A DNA stretch of 64,000 nt from Haemonchus contortus. Lineage: Eukaryota > Nematoda > Chromadorea > Rhabditida > Trichostrongylidae. The notes beneath the pieces were generated by a model. The model had not been told where the DNA came from, did no database searches, and saw nothing but the letters and a program-made list of their open reading frames with translations. Location: assembly GCA_000469685.2 (NCBI GenBank), contig LS997562.1, forward strand, positions 20,241,920 to 20,305,919, given 5' to 3'. Both the position numbers and the translations under genes were made by a program. Shown one piece after another: positions 21,206 through 32,889 of the stretch. Numbering within the stretch: the first letter of the stretch is position 1; the number at the start of each line of letters is the position of its first letter.

Positions 21206-23600
21206 CGCACACATTTGACTCCCTTTCGTGCTATGGGCGCTATAGCCAATATATGCCACCCAGTTAGGCCAATAACTCGGACGTCAGGGAACATTTGTTC
21301 GTGCATAGCAGCTGATTCTCACGAGAATCCTCTTCGTACTATGCAGCTCCAAGCCGCCCACCCCTTCCCGAGCGTCTGAGGGTCTTGTCACCTTCATGAA
21401 AAAGTCAGTAGGGACTTTGGGGTAATCTAGGGCGCAGCGGGTTAGGCTTTCAGTCGATTCATGTGACTTCTCATTATTGTAGAACGGATTCTTCTGTTTG
21501 CCACGCAACACTTTTTAAGCTCGTCACCTTTCTTTCCTGAAAAAGTCGTCAGCTTCCTTTTCATTACATTTCTATTTCTGTTATTTCGTTTTTTTTTGGG
21601 CATGACGTCGCTTTTTTCTCCTTTTCATGCATGATTTCGAAAAGTGCAACGTTGCTACTCGACTGAGCGTAACAATTTCTGTTTCTATTTTGGATTCCAA
21701 GAATTCTCGAGATATTTGACAATGTCAGCAATTGTCAAGGGCATTCATAGTAAGTAACTGGGGAGCGGAGTGGGTGGGGTGGGAGTGGGGGTCGCATTTT
21801 CAGGTAGTTTTCCTTAGTGATCTTCGAAGTGGTGTGCAGTAAATGGGTGGATCGGACGATGGGCTTTGAAAAAGATATGATAGTGATGTAATGAAAGGTA
21901 AGGGCTAGGACTCGCTCTACATGCATTCAGTGGATGTAGGGATTTCGATAGGTATAGGTAGCTAGGGTAAACCAAGAGGAGATGAAGTGGCGACCTTCAC
22001 GATTGCCGTGTCTTTGAAAAAGTTTATCGGATGCACAGCATATAATCAGAATTTTTTCATGGAGGTCCTGCATGTGCATGGCGTATCCCACATATAGCAC
22101 ATGACTTCAGGGAAGTGACAAACACTCAAGTGGTTTCTTAAATGCACCTGCATCCCAGTTACTCTTTTCCACTGCTCCTTCCGGGATACTGAACAGAAGA
22201 ATGAATTCAATTCCCTACCTCCAATGTTCTTCAGTGGGAGTGGCTCAGGGGCTAGAAGGCCTATCACAATATACATGGCCCATAGATCGATCGTCTGATT
22301 TTCTCTTTCCTCCTTAGCCTTCTGTTCTCCAAATTCTTTAGAAGGAGAAGTGGTGAATGTACCAGCCGAATGAAGTGCAGGGCATTCATTCAAAGACTAC
22401 GGCAATCGTGAAGGTCGTCGTATGCACGGCGCACTTCAAAAAGAAGTCGATCGGAATCTGGCTTAATTCTTGAAAATGACCTGTGGTATAGCCGAAAAAT
22501 TGCTAAAGTAGTCAAGTAATCGGGCGTGGGCAGTTTAACGATGATGGTAACAGGCAGCATGTGGGGTTTAGCAGCAAATGGTTTATTATTTAACAATATC
22601 GACCTTACTCGAATATTAATGTCGATATCACGTGAATGTCGCAGCCATCATTGCCGCTGCGATATACCCCACACAAGCCTCGTCCATCCCCCACAAAGCT
22701 GCTGGCTGGCACCCACCACAACAGAGCGTCGGACTAGACACGTTTTTTGCTCATATCATTGCTGTGAATACCTTTTTGCATTTTTTTGGCTTTCGGTGGT
22801 GAAAAAGGCGTGCCCAGGGTGAATCCCGCCTGCTCAGGGTGGACTTGGCGTTTGCCTCTCACTCGAGATCGTGGAGGCCTTTTGAGGGCACAATGGGTCT
22901 TAATAAAGTGAGATGGGGCGAAGAGCATTCCACTATGGCGTTTTCATTTCATCCGTTCATTTTGACATTTCTTCAGCAAATTTTCAAAATCAGAAGCGAG
23001 TTTTCTCTCTCTCCCGAATGGTCACGAAATTTCATCGAACTATCGCGGTAGCGCTGTACTCCATCTTGAGTTCCAGCGCCTTGATATTGAGGTGTAGTTC
23101 TGATATCGTCGCAAGTGGGATAAAGAAAGTTCTTTCCCTCTGTGTGGGCTAGACCTACTTAATAAATCATCCGATATCTCGGAGTGGATGGCACCACAGG
23201 TGGTATCATATGGTCGTTTTATGGTCCGAGGGATGCATCAATTACTCGGTGGAGACGAAAAACGCATCATTTCAGTGGAGCAGAACTGTTCCACTAAAAC
23301 CCATGTTCCAGCACTCAAAATAACTGTTAGTACCACCCGTCAGATCAGCAGATGAAGCCACGTCAGAACTTCCTGTAGACCACAACATCCGTTTGGAATT
23401 ATCTCATCAGAAGACGTAGGTGTCGTAGGATGTATACGGCGCCCTAAACGATAGCATACTAAGTGGAAAAATGTCCTGAATGGCAAAGGAAAATCTTCTG
23501 ACCCTTGTAGATTGCGCCGTACACTCGATATCCATCTTTATCCATCAGAACAAGTCAGCCGTATACGTAAACTATTATACCTTAGATGTACCTCTAGTTA
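21206..23600. other. No gene recognised
   Basis: The minus frame 22046-22393 contains a hydrophobic stretch (AMYIVIGLLAPEPLPL) after an acceptor-like TTCTCCTTCTAAAG, but the rest of a gene could not be assembled. Confidence 0.3.
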
Positions 23601-23619
23601 GTAGAAGCGGAAATGGGAT

Positions 23620-23885
23620 AGTGCCATCTGACACCTCAGTGACTTGTATGTTCGGGAGATCGAATCTCTATCAATCTCCTTCCCTATCTGGGATTTATCC
23701 GGCATCCGTTGGTTAGTATCTGACTCGTCTGTATGGGTAAAAGCAAGGGATGGGAGGTAAAAGCGATTTATACACCTACTGACCACTAAATTTCATTGCA
23801 TAGGCAACACATAAAACGCCACAACGATTCTGACTGTGAGCCAAGTGCTCTGACGTATCCTAAAAACGGTAACAACGTCAGAAAC
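23620..23885 (+). repeat. tRNA-derived SINE, degenerate
   Basis: AGATCGAATCTC, GACTCGTCTG, CATTGCATAGGCAACACAT and CCACAACGATTCTGACTG keep the family order, but many substitutions have accumulated. Confidence 0.55.
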
Positions 23886-24523
23886 CCAGAAAACCCGCCT
23901 CCATGACTACAAGTGGATCAGACTGATGGTGGTCTGGTGCACCTGTGTAAATCGGCATATCCACCTGACACCCACCTGCACAAGTACATTTCAGGAACTA
24001 GAAGTCAATCTGGCTGTAAGGAAGTGGAAATTTGAAATTACTTATTCGAAATTTAATTTGATTTAAATTTGAATTAGCTCTACCATATTTGCGACGTTTT
24101 TCTCATAAATTTAAAGTGTAATCGATTAACGTTCACCTGCATAACACAAGCTCGACGAGTCACACTCCGTCGACGCCTGCCACCCCGCCACCCTCACCTG
24201 AGTCGTACACAATTAGCATTGCAAATGATGTCGATTTTTGGCCAAATCGTGGTTTTTGAGCTCCAACATCGCCGTAATCACCTGATGATGATGAGCGTCA
24301 TTGACTTAAGTGGCTTCCATATCACGGGGTTCATCGGGGTAATCATATTAGGAATGGGGTATCGCCCTACCTTCCCTATGACCGACCCATCATTCAGCCC
24401 AGATTTCAGGGTGTAAAGCCATTTCATTGAAGCGGGCTTGGGCATATCTGACCTGTTTTTGAACTATCCTCTTACAGTAGTAGAAATAGGACAAGTGGGA
24501 TTCTAAGGTCCTGTGAGTGTGTG

Positions 24524-24651
24524 ATACGGTAACCCTCAAAATGTCCCACTACCCTTCTCCCATTCCTGGGCTTCGCCCAGGGTGCCGTTTCGTATAGTCG
24601 TATATGTGACGGGTGTTTGGAGGCGCCCAGGGTGTCTTCGGGTTACCGTAT
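24524..24651. repeat. Short element with 12-bp perfect inverted ends
   Basis: ATACGGTAACCC at 24524-24535 and GGGTTACCGTAT at 24640-24651 enclose about 100 bases that also repeat GCCCAGGGTG twice (one copy inside GCTTCGCCCAGGGTGCC). Small MITE-like unit. Confidence 0.5.
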
Positions 24652-25082
24652 AACCCCACGGGACTTTAAAATCCGTCTAGTATAGATTGGTACCGGTAAG
24701 TGCATGTTTTGGCCACCCTCGTGGTCAGCTGACTGAAAAACAGCTTATGATGCTACCGCCGCTGTTCATCCACCTCCAGCTGTCCCATCCTGTTACACCG
24801 TGGGGGGTTTGACCACAAACAGATATACCGACCGCATGACTAGTAATTATACCTATGCCATCGCTTTTTTACCACTTCATATAAACTGCTGCTACACTAT
24901 ACTACAAGCTGGAACTCATGGCATCCTTTTTATCCAAGAAATTATTCATTATTCTCCTTGAAACTGATTATGATAAACTTTCTTGATCTTTGCATCCCGA
25001 GCATTGCTTTTGTTGCTGTTTATTTGTTTATGTATCCATTCATAAATACTAGTTAGTGCACCTCAAATGGTACACATACTTA

Positions 25083-25150
25083 TAATGGAGGGTGGGGAAG
25101 AGAGAGAGGGGAGGGTTGGGGAAGGGGAGGGGGGGGGGGCGTGGGGAGCA
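25083..25150. repeat. G-rich purine tract with G-quadruplex potential
   Basis: GGAGGGTGGGGAAG and later GGGGAAGGGGAGGGGGGGGG provide many runs of three or more G within 70 bases. There is no coding signal in any frame beyond low-complexity Gly/Glu. Confidence 0.8.
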
Positions 25151-25154
25151 GTTG

Positions 25155-26015
25155 TGGGCGTGTTGATTGCTTGCCCCGTTATAATGATGGAATGGGAGCA
25201 ATTATTTATTTCGTTCAATCTGGTTCAATTCCAGAGAATTCCATCCTCAAAATACCAAGCTGTTCCAGCTTTCTAGCAAGTTCTTTACCAAAGTCTCACC
25301 GATCTCGTTTTTCTTCAACTTGTTCATGCATTTCTTCTATCCTGGCTCTACACTGTATAGATGGACTTCCGTTGAACACTTATCTGACTCACTACAGCAA
25401 AAACGATAAACCCGAGAAGCTATGGGGAGCATACGGGTCTTGGTACGTCGCCTCCGACCAGATGGTCTGAACACCTTCACCTACAAAGTCGGGACGATAC
25501 TAATGACACCTTTTTCCCAATGACTGAAGCGTGGTACGATGCTAACCTTTGGGTTTTTACAGATTTTTTTATTATTTTATGCTACAACCCATACATACTT
25601 CAGTGTCGCTACCATGTTTTATGAAAGGTGGTGTGGGAGTGTCAAATGGTCCGTTATCACTCGCATATTCCGAGAAGATCAAATCCCCAATCAAAAACCA
25701 CCTGGGCCTTCTGGATCGGTCTACTGATTTCTGTCTAGTAATGGGCCCATCGAAGAGTTGAACTGATTTCGTTCTAGTATGTATTTCAATATTGCCACAT
25801 GCGCATTCAATATCCAGAACGACTCAAAAATGAATTTTAACTGTCTGGGCGTACTTCTAGCAGAATCGGTCTAACTCAAAACTGTCACTTTTCATATAAC
25901 TACAGTGTTTCGCGGACTTGATCGGGTCAGTCCACAGTTCCAGACCATTTGCATGACCTAGACCAGAGTACTGACGTTAGGTTCGAACCTGAGATGGGTT
26001 GCGCGGTGATCTTTG
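25155..26015. other. No gene recognised
   Basis: Only short frames. A plus frame 25141-25470 (109 codons) is Ser-rich and begins in the G-rich tract. No support. Confidence 0.35.
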
Positions 26016-26017
26016 AC

Positions 26018-26285
26018 AGGGCGGAGGTGGTGCAGTAGCAAGTGAGCTTCACTTACGCATTCGAATTCCAGATTGATAACCGCCCAGGCCAACCAAGCCT
26101 TCCATCCCTCCGGGGGTGCCTCATTGTTACCAGACTCCTCTGGGAGGAGAAAAGCACTGACTTGTACATCGGCTGGTCACCGCAAGTCTTTGTATAGGCC
26201 TCATAGGCATTCATTACGCTACTACGATTCTGAATAGAAGTCAAATGCGTAGGCGCATCCCTCAAACGGGATTGATTAATGCCCC
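26018..26285 (+). repeat. tRNA-derived SINE, nearly complete
   Basis: GGGCGGAGGTGGTGCAGTAGC head, CATTCGAATTCC B-box region, then CCAACCAAGCCTTCCATCCC, CACCGCAAGTCTTTGTATAG, TACTACGATTCTGAATAGAAG and GGGATTGATTAATGCC. A second reference copy. Confidence 0.8.
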
Positions 26286-26289
26286 AAGA

Positions 26290-27785
26290 CGTTACCCTTT
26301 ATCCTTTTGCTTTTTCGATGCGCAACGGGTGCGGCGAGCGAGCTGTTTCGTTCGACACGATTGTCCCTTATCCCAGACCATGACTCTTTGGTTTGGGTCC
26401 TTTGTACTTTTTGTAAATTTAGTTTTTGCCTCCTAGCAAGTAGAAAAAGTGAGATTCGCTTCTGAAAGTTCCTGTTGTTTGCTCACAAGACTACGAGATC
26501 GCTGGATGAATGAATAGTCAGTGACAGCCATGGAAGGGAATCTAGAAAGCGATGAAAGACTGGAAGAGAGGGAGATAGTTGCGGCTTGATTAAATGGGAA
26601 ATTACCACTTGCACGTAATACCACTCGATGTAAAATGTAAATGTACTGGAAAAATGTGCCTTTTCTTAATTGTCGTACAGCGATGGACAACTGTTGACGA
26701 AAAATGGCTGGCCGGGAAAAAAGGGCTATCGGGGGCGTGAACTTTAGAAATGAACACTTTCCCTCAGCAATCTTTTCAGAGCTACTCGTTCAGACAGTGC
26801 TATGTTCGGCATTCCTTTATCGTAATTTTCGTTACAGTTCAGCCACCGTAGTATTAACATCTTTTTTGAGATGATCGTCCTATTGCAAAAAAAAATTCAG
26901 CGAGAAATCTACCGCTAAGAACACAAGTGACCGAATATGTGCTCAAATTCCCACGGTCGCGCGTGTGCGCGTTGTTGCCACGGTATTAAGCTGCAATGCC
27001 CATGTTCGGCCATAGAGACTGCAAATGCGCAGCAATTATCCTAATCTGACTTATACATAGCCTACCCTGATCACCCTACGCATTTTTGCGTCAGGCAGTG
27101 GGCGTTTCGTGGGCGACATGCCATTCGGGCACAAATTCACGCACCTTTCTCAAACTTCCTGACAACGATCGAAATAGCTGAACGTGGAGGTTATTACCCG
27201 GCCGTCGTATTCTTCTGACTTTTCACCGTAAGGTTACCTCTTCTGCCAGAAGTCTGAAATATCCTTTCATGCCGAGTTTGCAGAAATGCCATGCAGGTTG
27301 CGGGAAGTGTATTTTCTCAGCTTATCGACCACGGCGATCTGAGCTTTCACTATAGCATGAGCTCCCAACTAAAACATAGGTTTATTGTGGGCTGATTTCA
27401 ACGGTATATCGAATCGTGCTTGACCAGAATAACTTTTTAATTTCACCTGTAAATACTCAGTGCCATTGTTCAGAATAAAAGACGAAACAAAATTTCAATA
27501 ATGCCTTTTCCTCACTTCTACTTCACTGTTTTCCAATTCCCTCGACCTTGAACTACGCCCCTCTTTTTTCCGTCAGTCTATTTCACCTCTTGTCTCATCC
27601 ACTGCAAAACGTGTGCCGCCGCCACTAGCACATCAATGCTGCAACTCCTCATCCACATGTAAGCTGCGATCGCCTCCGAAAAAGGGAGATTATCGACTTC
27701 GGTGTAGACTACTGTTCAGTCGGATCCGAGATTCGAGAATTAGTGTAGCCATCGTAATCTCTGAACAAGTAAAGGCCAAAATCGA
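26290..27785. other. No gene recognised
   Basis: A block at 26941-27010 with CCCACGGTCGCGCGTGTGCGCG resembles sequences near 40660, 44090 and 55300 and is probably another dispersed GC-rich repeat. Confidence 0.35.
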
Positions 27786-27790
27786 AAACT

Positions 27791-27866
27791 GAATCCTTCA
27801 GAGATCTTGTAGTCTCGTTTCTGGGATGCACTCTGGAAACGAGACTACAGGGTCTCTGAAGAATTC
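27791..27866. ncRNA. 76-base hairpin, miRNA-precursor-like or tiny foldback
   Basis: 27791-27821 and 27836-27866 pair over 31 bases with three mismatched positions around a 14-base loop (TGGGATGCACTCTG). Length and near-perfect stem suit a nematode miRNA precursor. A small foldback repeat is equally possible because the neighbourhood is repeat-rich. Confidence 0.4.
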
Positions 27867-27929
27867 ATTTTTTTGAGTCCCTAAAGGATTTTGGGGTTAG
27901 GACTCACGATCAGAATCGTGGTCACGGTT

Positions 27930-28070
27930 CGAATGCGTACGTGGACTACACAGTGACTTGCGTTATCAGCCCTGTGTGAGTCGATGCTATCCTCCCAGAC
28001 GAGGCCCATACCAACTAATCGACTCCGGGGACGTGGAAGGCTTAGTTGGCTCAGTCGGATATCGATATAT
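27930..28070 (-). repeat. tRNA-derived SINE, 3' part only
   Basis: Minus strand: GATATCGATATCCGACTGAG body start through GGGAGGATAGCATCG and CAAGTCACTGTGTAG. The tRNA-like head is absent. Confidence 0.6.
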
Positions 28071-28079
28071 CACAGCTGT

Positions 28080-29430
28080 AATTACAACACTACATTAACT
28101 AATTGCATGTATATCTGCAGAGGCATCCCCTAGAGCTCTTCTAATCCAGAGGACTATCTTAAGCAGCAATTTGCCTTATGTGATGTTCAATCTGGAATCC
28201 ATTCTCAAGAAGAAGAGGGACTAAAATAGGCTTGATAAGGTTCCATCTTCTTGAGCAATTCTGAATGACCGCCGAATATGTGGCGTACACCATAAGTGCT
28301 GATCGCGTTCCATTGCCTTCATTATTTACTTGAATTTAACTCAATTTCATACTCTACGTTACATGTACTGTAAACTTCCCATGTGAGGACGAAATTCTGC
28401 AGAACAGGTTTAGCAGTCCGTGTGATTTCGTCCTACAGTAATTCAACATAGTGAAATCGAGAGCCGCGGGAGGACCCGGAAACCCGCCCAGAAACGACGC
28501 TATGAAAAAGGGTTTTGGACAAGGACGCGGAGGTGGCAGCGTGGGTGGCCAAACTAATCACACGGATTTACGACGTCACAACCAGGCGTTCAAGTCAGGG
28601 CCCACATCCGGATTACTGTGTCATAAATCTGCACGGATTGTCAGTAGCTGGTGGTCCTCCTCCAGCGGCTAACCCTCCATTTTCCAGTCACTTTGGCATG
28701 CTCTCGAGGCAACTATGTTGCGCTGAGCACTCTACGGTATTATCCCTTCCCGTCAATACTCTGATAGGACTGAGACGACGAACTAACAACAGTCTACTGA
28801 GTCCCATATGCCTCTTCAATATCTAATCTCTAGATCTGGCGGAATCCTTTTTTAAACTGTTTCATTAAGTGTTTTTGTGGGCTTCAATGAAATCTAATCG
28901 CATGGCATATCCCTTGTTGATGGATTGCTTTCCAAAAACATGGCTTTCTTCAGGGACCTATCGCTCTTCATGAAAATGATGCGCTTTTTCTAGTGTTTTC
29001 TTGCACTTGACATCTAAAGGGCAAACGTTGAAAATGGCCCACGCGCTTCCGTCCTTTTTGTTTTTTCTTTTTCTTTTTTTTTTTTGAGTTTGCATGCAAA
29101 AGTGTGTATCTACGATTATCACTGAATGTCAAGATCACGTTTCATCGATAAAAGGTGATAATCGGAGGGACATACGTACACATAGAGGGTTGACCTGTCC
29201 ACCTACTTGCAGGGTGGCTCGAGCTTTTGCTCTCCCACAAAACGTTCTTGAATAGATTGTTCAAATCCTTCTTGCTCAAACCAATCCGAAAAATTTTGAG
29301 CATCTTTCTTTAGCTCCGAACTCGAAATTTTAGCTTTTTATTAATCGAAATCAAAACAATTCCCTCTTCATTTCGATGTCTCGGAAATCATTTCATAGAT
29401 TATCTGATTTCGCAGACAGATGGAGGTAAC
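28080..29430. other. No gene recognised
   Basis: The frame 28515-28826 (103 codons) includes DKDAEVAAWVAKLITRIYDV, which looks protein-like. No junctions or homology could be named. T-run at 29059-29084. Confidence 0.3.
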
Positions 29431-29433
29431 ACA

Positions 29434-29456
29434 TATTTATTTATTTATTTATTTGA
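29434..29456. repeat. (TTTA)n microsatellite
   Basis: About five copies of TTTA. A second A/T tetranucleotide tract (AAATA-like) is at 39361-39391. Confidence 0.9.
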
Positions 29457-29818
29457 TAATACATCACAAGGATGTGACACGAGAAAATAAATAGAAAATA
29501 TAATTAATATAAATATAAATATATACTTTTAGGAGCCGCTTTGTTGGAGACCTGAACCCTTTTGTGTCAAGCAAGCCTTCCTTCCCTGATCGGTTGTTAA
29601 CGCCAGATTCGTCTAACAAGGGAAGGATACTAGGTCGCAGTGGCCATCTGAGATGAGATGTATACTGCCGAATGTGTCTCCAGGTGAGTATCTCAAATCC
29701 GCTTTCCAAATCTGCTAAACGATTCTGGGGTCAGAGTTATGGGACCATTTCCTCTCCTGTGTTTAACGCCCCGAGATGCCTATATAAGCCAACCGAAAAC
29801 AAGACCGAATGTGCGGCG

Positions 29819-29890
29819 ATGGAGCAGTTGGTACGATGGCGGACTCTCAGGATGGTCACGGAGGTTCGGGTCCTTGATGCTTCTGCTCGT
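29819..29890 (+). repeat. tRNA-like sequence in the left palindrome arm
   Basis: GATGGAGCAGTTGG resembles an A box, and GGTTCGGGTCC 40 bases on is close to the B-box consensus, with the spacing of a class I tRNA. The ends do not form a convincing acceptor stem, so it is a tRNA-derived repeat head rather than a working tRNA. The mirror copy lies at about 31021-31092. Confidence 0.45.
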
Positions 29891-30121
29891 TTTGCATTTT
29901 GAAAAAACATCTCCCAAACGCTTGCAAAATGCTTTTACGCTTCATATCCACCATCTATAGGGTTCCCTTACGTTTGACAAATGCTGTAAAGGATAATATA
30001 ATGGAAGTTTTCCTTTACCCCCATTTACCCCCACCCACCGAATAGAGATGCAGTCCTACCCCAATCACTCGAAGGGGTTGCGAAATTTATGAATTTATGG
30101 CAGCACCGTGCAGTTTCGACA

Positions 30122-30148
30122 GGGGGGAGGGGGGGGGGGGGGGGGGGT
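30122..30148. repeat. Poly-G run
   Basis: A 27-base tract of G interrupted by one A, in the left palindrome arm. The mirror C run in the right arm (about 30767-30776) is much shorter, marking replication slippage or sequencing uncertainty. Confidence 0.9.
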
Positions 30149-31398
30149 CGGATGACTCATCTGACCGTAATACTCGCTGTTAGAGCGATGCCCTCTGCTC
30201 GGCCAGACATGAACCATTATGGGTACTAGTCTACCTGTTACACCCCCAAAACCTCAAAATCTTGATTTTCGATGAAACTTCGCCTATAGGGGTAATCCGA
30301 TGCCCTGATAATGAATATGACCTGTATTTTTGGCGTTGGCACCATTTGGAGCCAATTGGCGCCAATTTGGCGCCAAGGGTGTTTTCACCAAAATTGCTGA
30401 AAACATGCGTTTAGGGGCCAAATTCGCGCCAATTGGAGTCAAATGGCGCCAGCGCCAAAAATGAATGTTATATTCGTCATCAGGACCTCAAATAACCCCT
30501 AAACGCATGTTTTCAGCAATTTTGGTGAAAACACCCTTGGCGCCAAATTGGCGCCAATTGGCTCCAAATGGTGCCAACGCCAAAAATACAGGTCATATTC
30601 ATTATCAGGGCATCGGATTACCCCTATAGGCGAAGTTTCATCGAAAATCAAGATTTTGAGGTTTTGGGGGTGTAACAGGTAGACTAGTACCCATAATGGT
30701 TCATGTCTGGCCGAGCAGAGGGCATCGCTCTAACAGCGAGTATTACGGTCAGATGAGTCATCCGACCCCCCCCCCCGCTCTCCCCTCTGTCGAAACTGCA
30801 CGGTGCTGCCATAAATTCATAAATTTCGCAACCCCTTCGAGTGATTGGGGTAGGACTGCATCTCTATTCGGTGGGTGGGGGTAAATGGGGGTAAAGGAAA
30901 ACTTCCATTATATTATCCTTTACAGCATTTGTCAAACGTAAGGGAACCCTATAGATGGTGGATATGAAGCGTAAAAGCATTTTGCAAGCGTTTGGGAGAT
31001 GTTTTTTTCAAAATGCAAAACGAGCAGAAGCATCAAGGATCCGAACCTCCGTGACCATCCTGAGAGTCCGCCACCGTACCAACTGCTCCATCGCCGCACA
31101 TTCGGTCTTGTTTTCGGTTGGCTTATATAGGCATCTCGGGGCGTTAAACACAGGAGAGGAAATGGTCCCATAACTCTGACCCCAGAATCGTTTAGCAGAT
31201 TTGGAAAGCGGATTTGAGATACTCACCTGGAGACACATTCGGCAGTATACATCTCATCTCAGATGGCCACTGCGACCTAGTATCCTTCCCTTGTAAGCTT
31301 TCAAAAACAGTGAAGGGAACATTGGTTGGACCATGAGACGGAGTAGGCCAGATACCTGGGCAATTCTGCGACTTAAAATCCTACTTACTATAAAGCGC

Positions 31399-31448
31399 TT
31401 AGTCTGTCTGTCTGTCTGTCTGTCCGTCTGTCTGTCTGTATGTCTGTC
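31399..31448. repeat. (GTCT)n microsatellite
   Basis: About 12 copies of GTCT with single-base interruptions (GTCC, GTAT). Confidence 0.97.
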
Positions 31449-31680
31449 ACGAAATTCCTTAGCTCCTTTAGATCTGCCTGGAGAGACCGGGTCAAGTGTG
31501 GGATGGGTGGGCCAGGTCTCGAGAAGTATAAAACACACATCAGCTTGGCGGAGCCCCGCCCACAGTGGGCGTGGCGTGCCTCGAAATGAGCCCTACCGAG
31601 GACCATGATTTCAAATTCAGCCACAAGACGGCCTCAAAATTGGGGTTTAAAGGTGGCTTGAGGTGTGCATTGGTAAGATA

Positions 31681-31798
31681 GATCGAACTGGGGAGACCCA
31701 CCCCCGATGGGCGGGTCGTTCTCCAAAAATGCAATGCTAGATCGAACTGGGGAGACCCACCCCCGATGGGCGGGGCGTTCTCCAAAAATGCAATGCTT
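31681..31798. repeat. Two tandem copies of a 59-bp unit
   Basis: GATCGAACTGGGGAGACCCA to CAATGCT(A/T) occurs twice in tandem, with GGGCGGGTCG versus GGGCGGGGCG as the visible difference. It precedes the 128-bp array and shares its CC..GGGCGG theme. Confidence 0.9.
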
Positions 31799-31959
31799 TA
31801 TGAAAACATTTATAACTCGGTTTGGAGAAAGCCAACAGAGCAGGAAAAAGTTGATGTAGGAGGAGCATTGTCGGGGGTGTCTCCAGCATAAATGACGTCA
31901 GCGGAGGCCCGCCCACAATGGGCGGAGCGTGCCTCGAAGCTCACATCCCTTCTTACATT

Positions 31960-32620
31960 TATATACGAAAATCCATAATTCCGGTTCCCATGGACGTAGA
32001 GAGTTCAAATTTGGTAGGAGTACAGGCGTCATGGAGGCAAAACTCATGGTGGGTGGCAGAACCAGACTCCGCCCACAAGGGGCGGGGTTTGTGCGGAAAT
32101 TCATGACTCCCGTCCCCATGGACCGAGAAAGTTCAAACTTGGTAGGAATATAGGCGCCATGGTGGCTAAACGTATGGTGGATGGCAGGACCAGACTCCGC
32201 CCACAAGGGGCGGGGTTTGGGTGAAAATTCATAATTCTGTCCCAATGGACCTAGAAAGTTCAAACTTGGTAGGAGTACAGAAACCGCGATGGGGAAACTT
32301 ATGGTGGGTGGTAGAACCAGACTCCGCCCACAAGGGGCGGGGTTTGTGCGAAAACTCATAACTCCTGTCCCCATAGACCTAGAGAGTTCAAACGTGGTAG
32401 GAGTACAGGCGACAGGATGGAAATACCTATGGTGGGGGGCAAGACCAGACTCCGCCCACAAGGGGCGGGGTTTGGGCGAAAATTCATTACTCATCTCCTC
32501 ATGGACCTAGAAAGTTCAAACTTGGTAGGGGTACAGGCGCCATGGTGGCAAAACTTATGGTGGGTAGCAAAACCAGACTCCGCCCACAAGGGGCGGGGTT
32601 TGAGCGGAAACTCGTAAATC
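31960..32620. repeat. Minisatellite, five units of about 128 bp
   Basis: ACCAGACTCCGCCCACAAGG recurs at 32061, 32189, 32316, 32444 and 32572, a period of 127-128. Each unit also carries AGTTCAAACTTGGTAGGAGT, a GGCGCCATGG-like stretch and the near-palindrome CCGCCCACAAGGGGCGGGG. The long minus-strand frame across it (31898-32494, 198 codons) is a by-product of the repeat and is not treated as a gene. Confidence 0.95.
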
Positions 32621-32789
32621 CGATAAAGGTCTATAATGAAAATCAGCTCATGCGGCTCCGCCTCTCATGGCTAGAGCCCCTAGCGCGCGCGAGAGCGTGC
32701 ATAGCCGCCTGATAAATCCTTAAGTTAGTAGCAATTACTTTGCTACCGTCCGACGGTAAATTAGTACCAGATAAGCGCTAGTTTGTACA

Positions 32790-32885
32790 TTAGTTGGCCA
32801 TAGCAACTCATTCTATAAGCCAAAAATGCATTCAGAACGCTACCACAAGCCTGAATTGAAGTCGAGTGTGGAATGTATTCTAGCG
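32790..32885 (+). repeat. tRNA-derived SINE, 3' fragment
   Basis: CTCATTCTATAAGCC, ATGCATTCAGAACGCTAC and TGAATTGAAGTCGAGTG resemble the family 3' end only. Confidence 0.45.
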
Positions 32886-32889
32886 AAGT

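Larger units (their letters stand above)
29616..31294. repeat. Giant near-perfect palindrome, two 800-bp arms
   Basis: Left arm 29616-30417 and right arm 30496-31294 are reverse complements with only scattered differences seen, such as GGTTCGGGTCC against GGTTCGGATCC and a different G/C run length (30122-30148 against 30767-30776). The 78-base loop is 30418-30495. Each arm contains a tRNA-like segment, a poly-G/C run and a block also found, as a single diverged copy, at about 2395-2640. The loop continues that block, so the ancestral unit is arm end plus loop, and the palindrome arose by inverted duplication of it. Confidence 0.95.

Noticed and set aside
20914..21379. Pro/Arg/Ala-rich frames of 74-117 codons
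   Set aside because: Open only because the GC-rich triplet tract lacks stops in several frames on both strands.
31333..31624. Frames across the GTCT repeat
   Set aside because: Translate the tetranucleotide repeat (SVCL or DRQT repeats).
31898..32494. 198-codon minus-strand frame
   Set aside because: Reads straight through the 128-bp minisatellite (unit near 3n-1 or 3n+1 with compensating indels), encoding repeated PAPCGRSLVLPP-like text. A repeat artefact.
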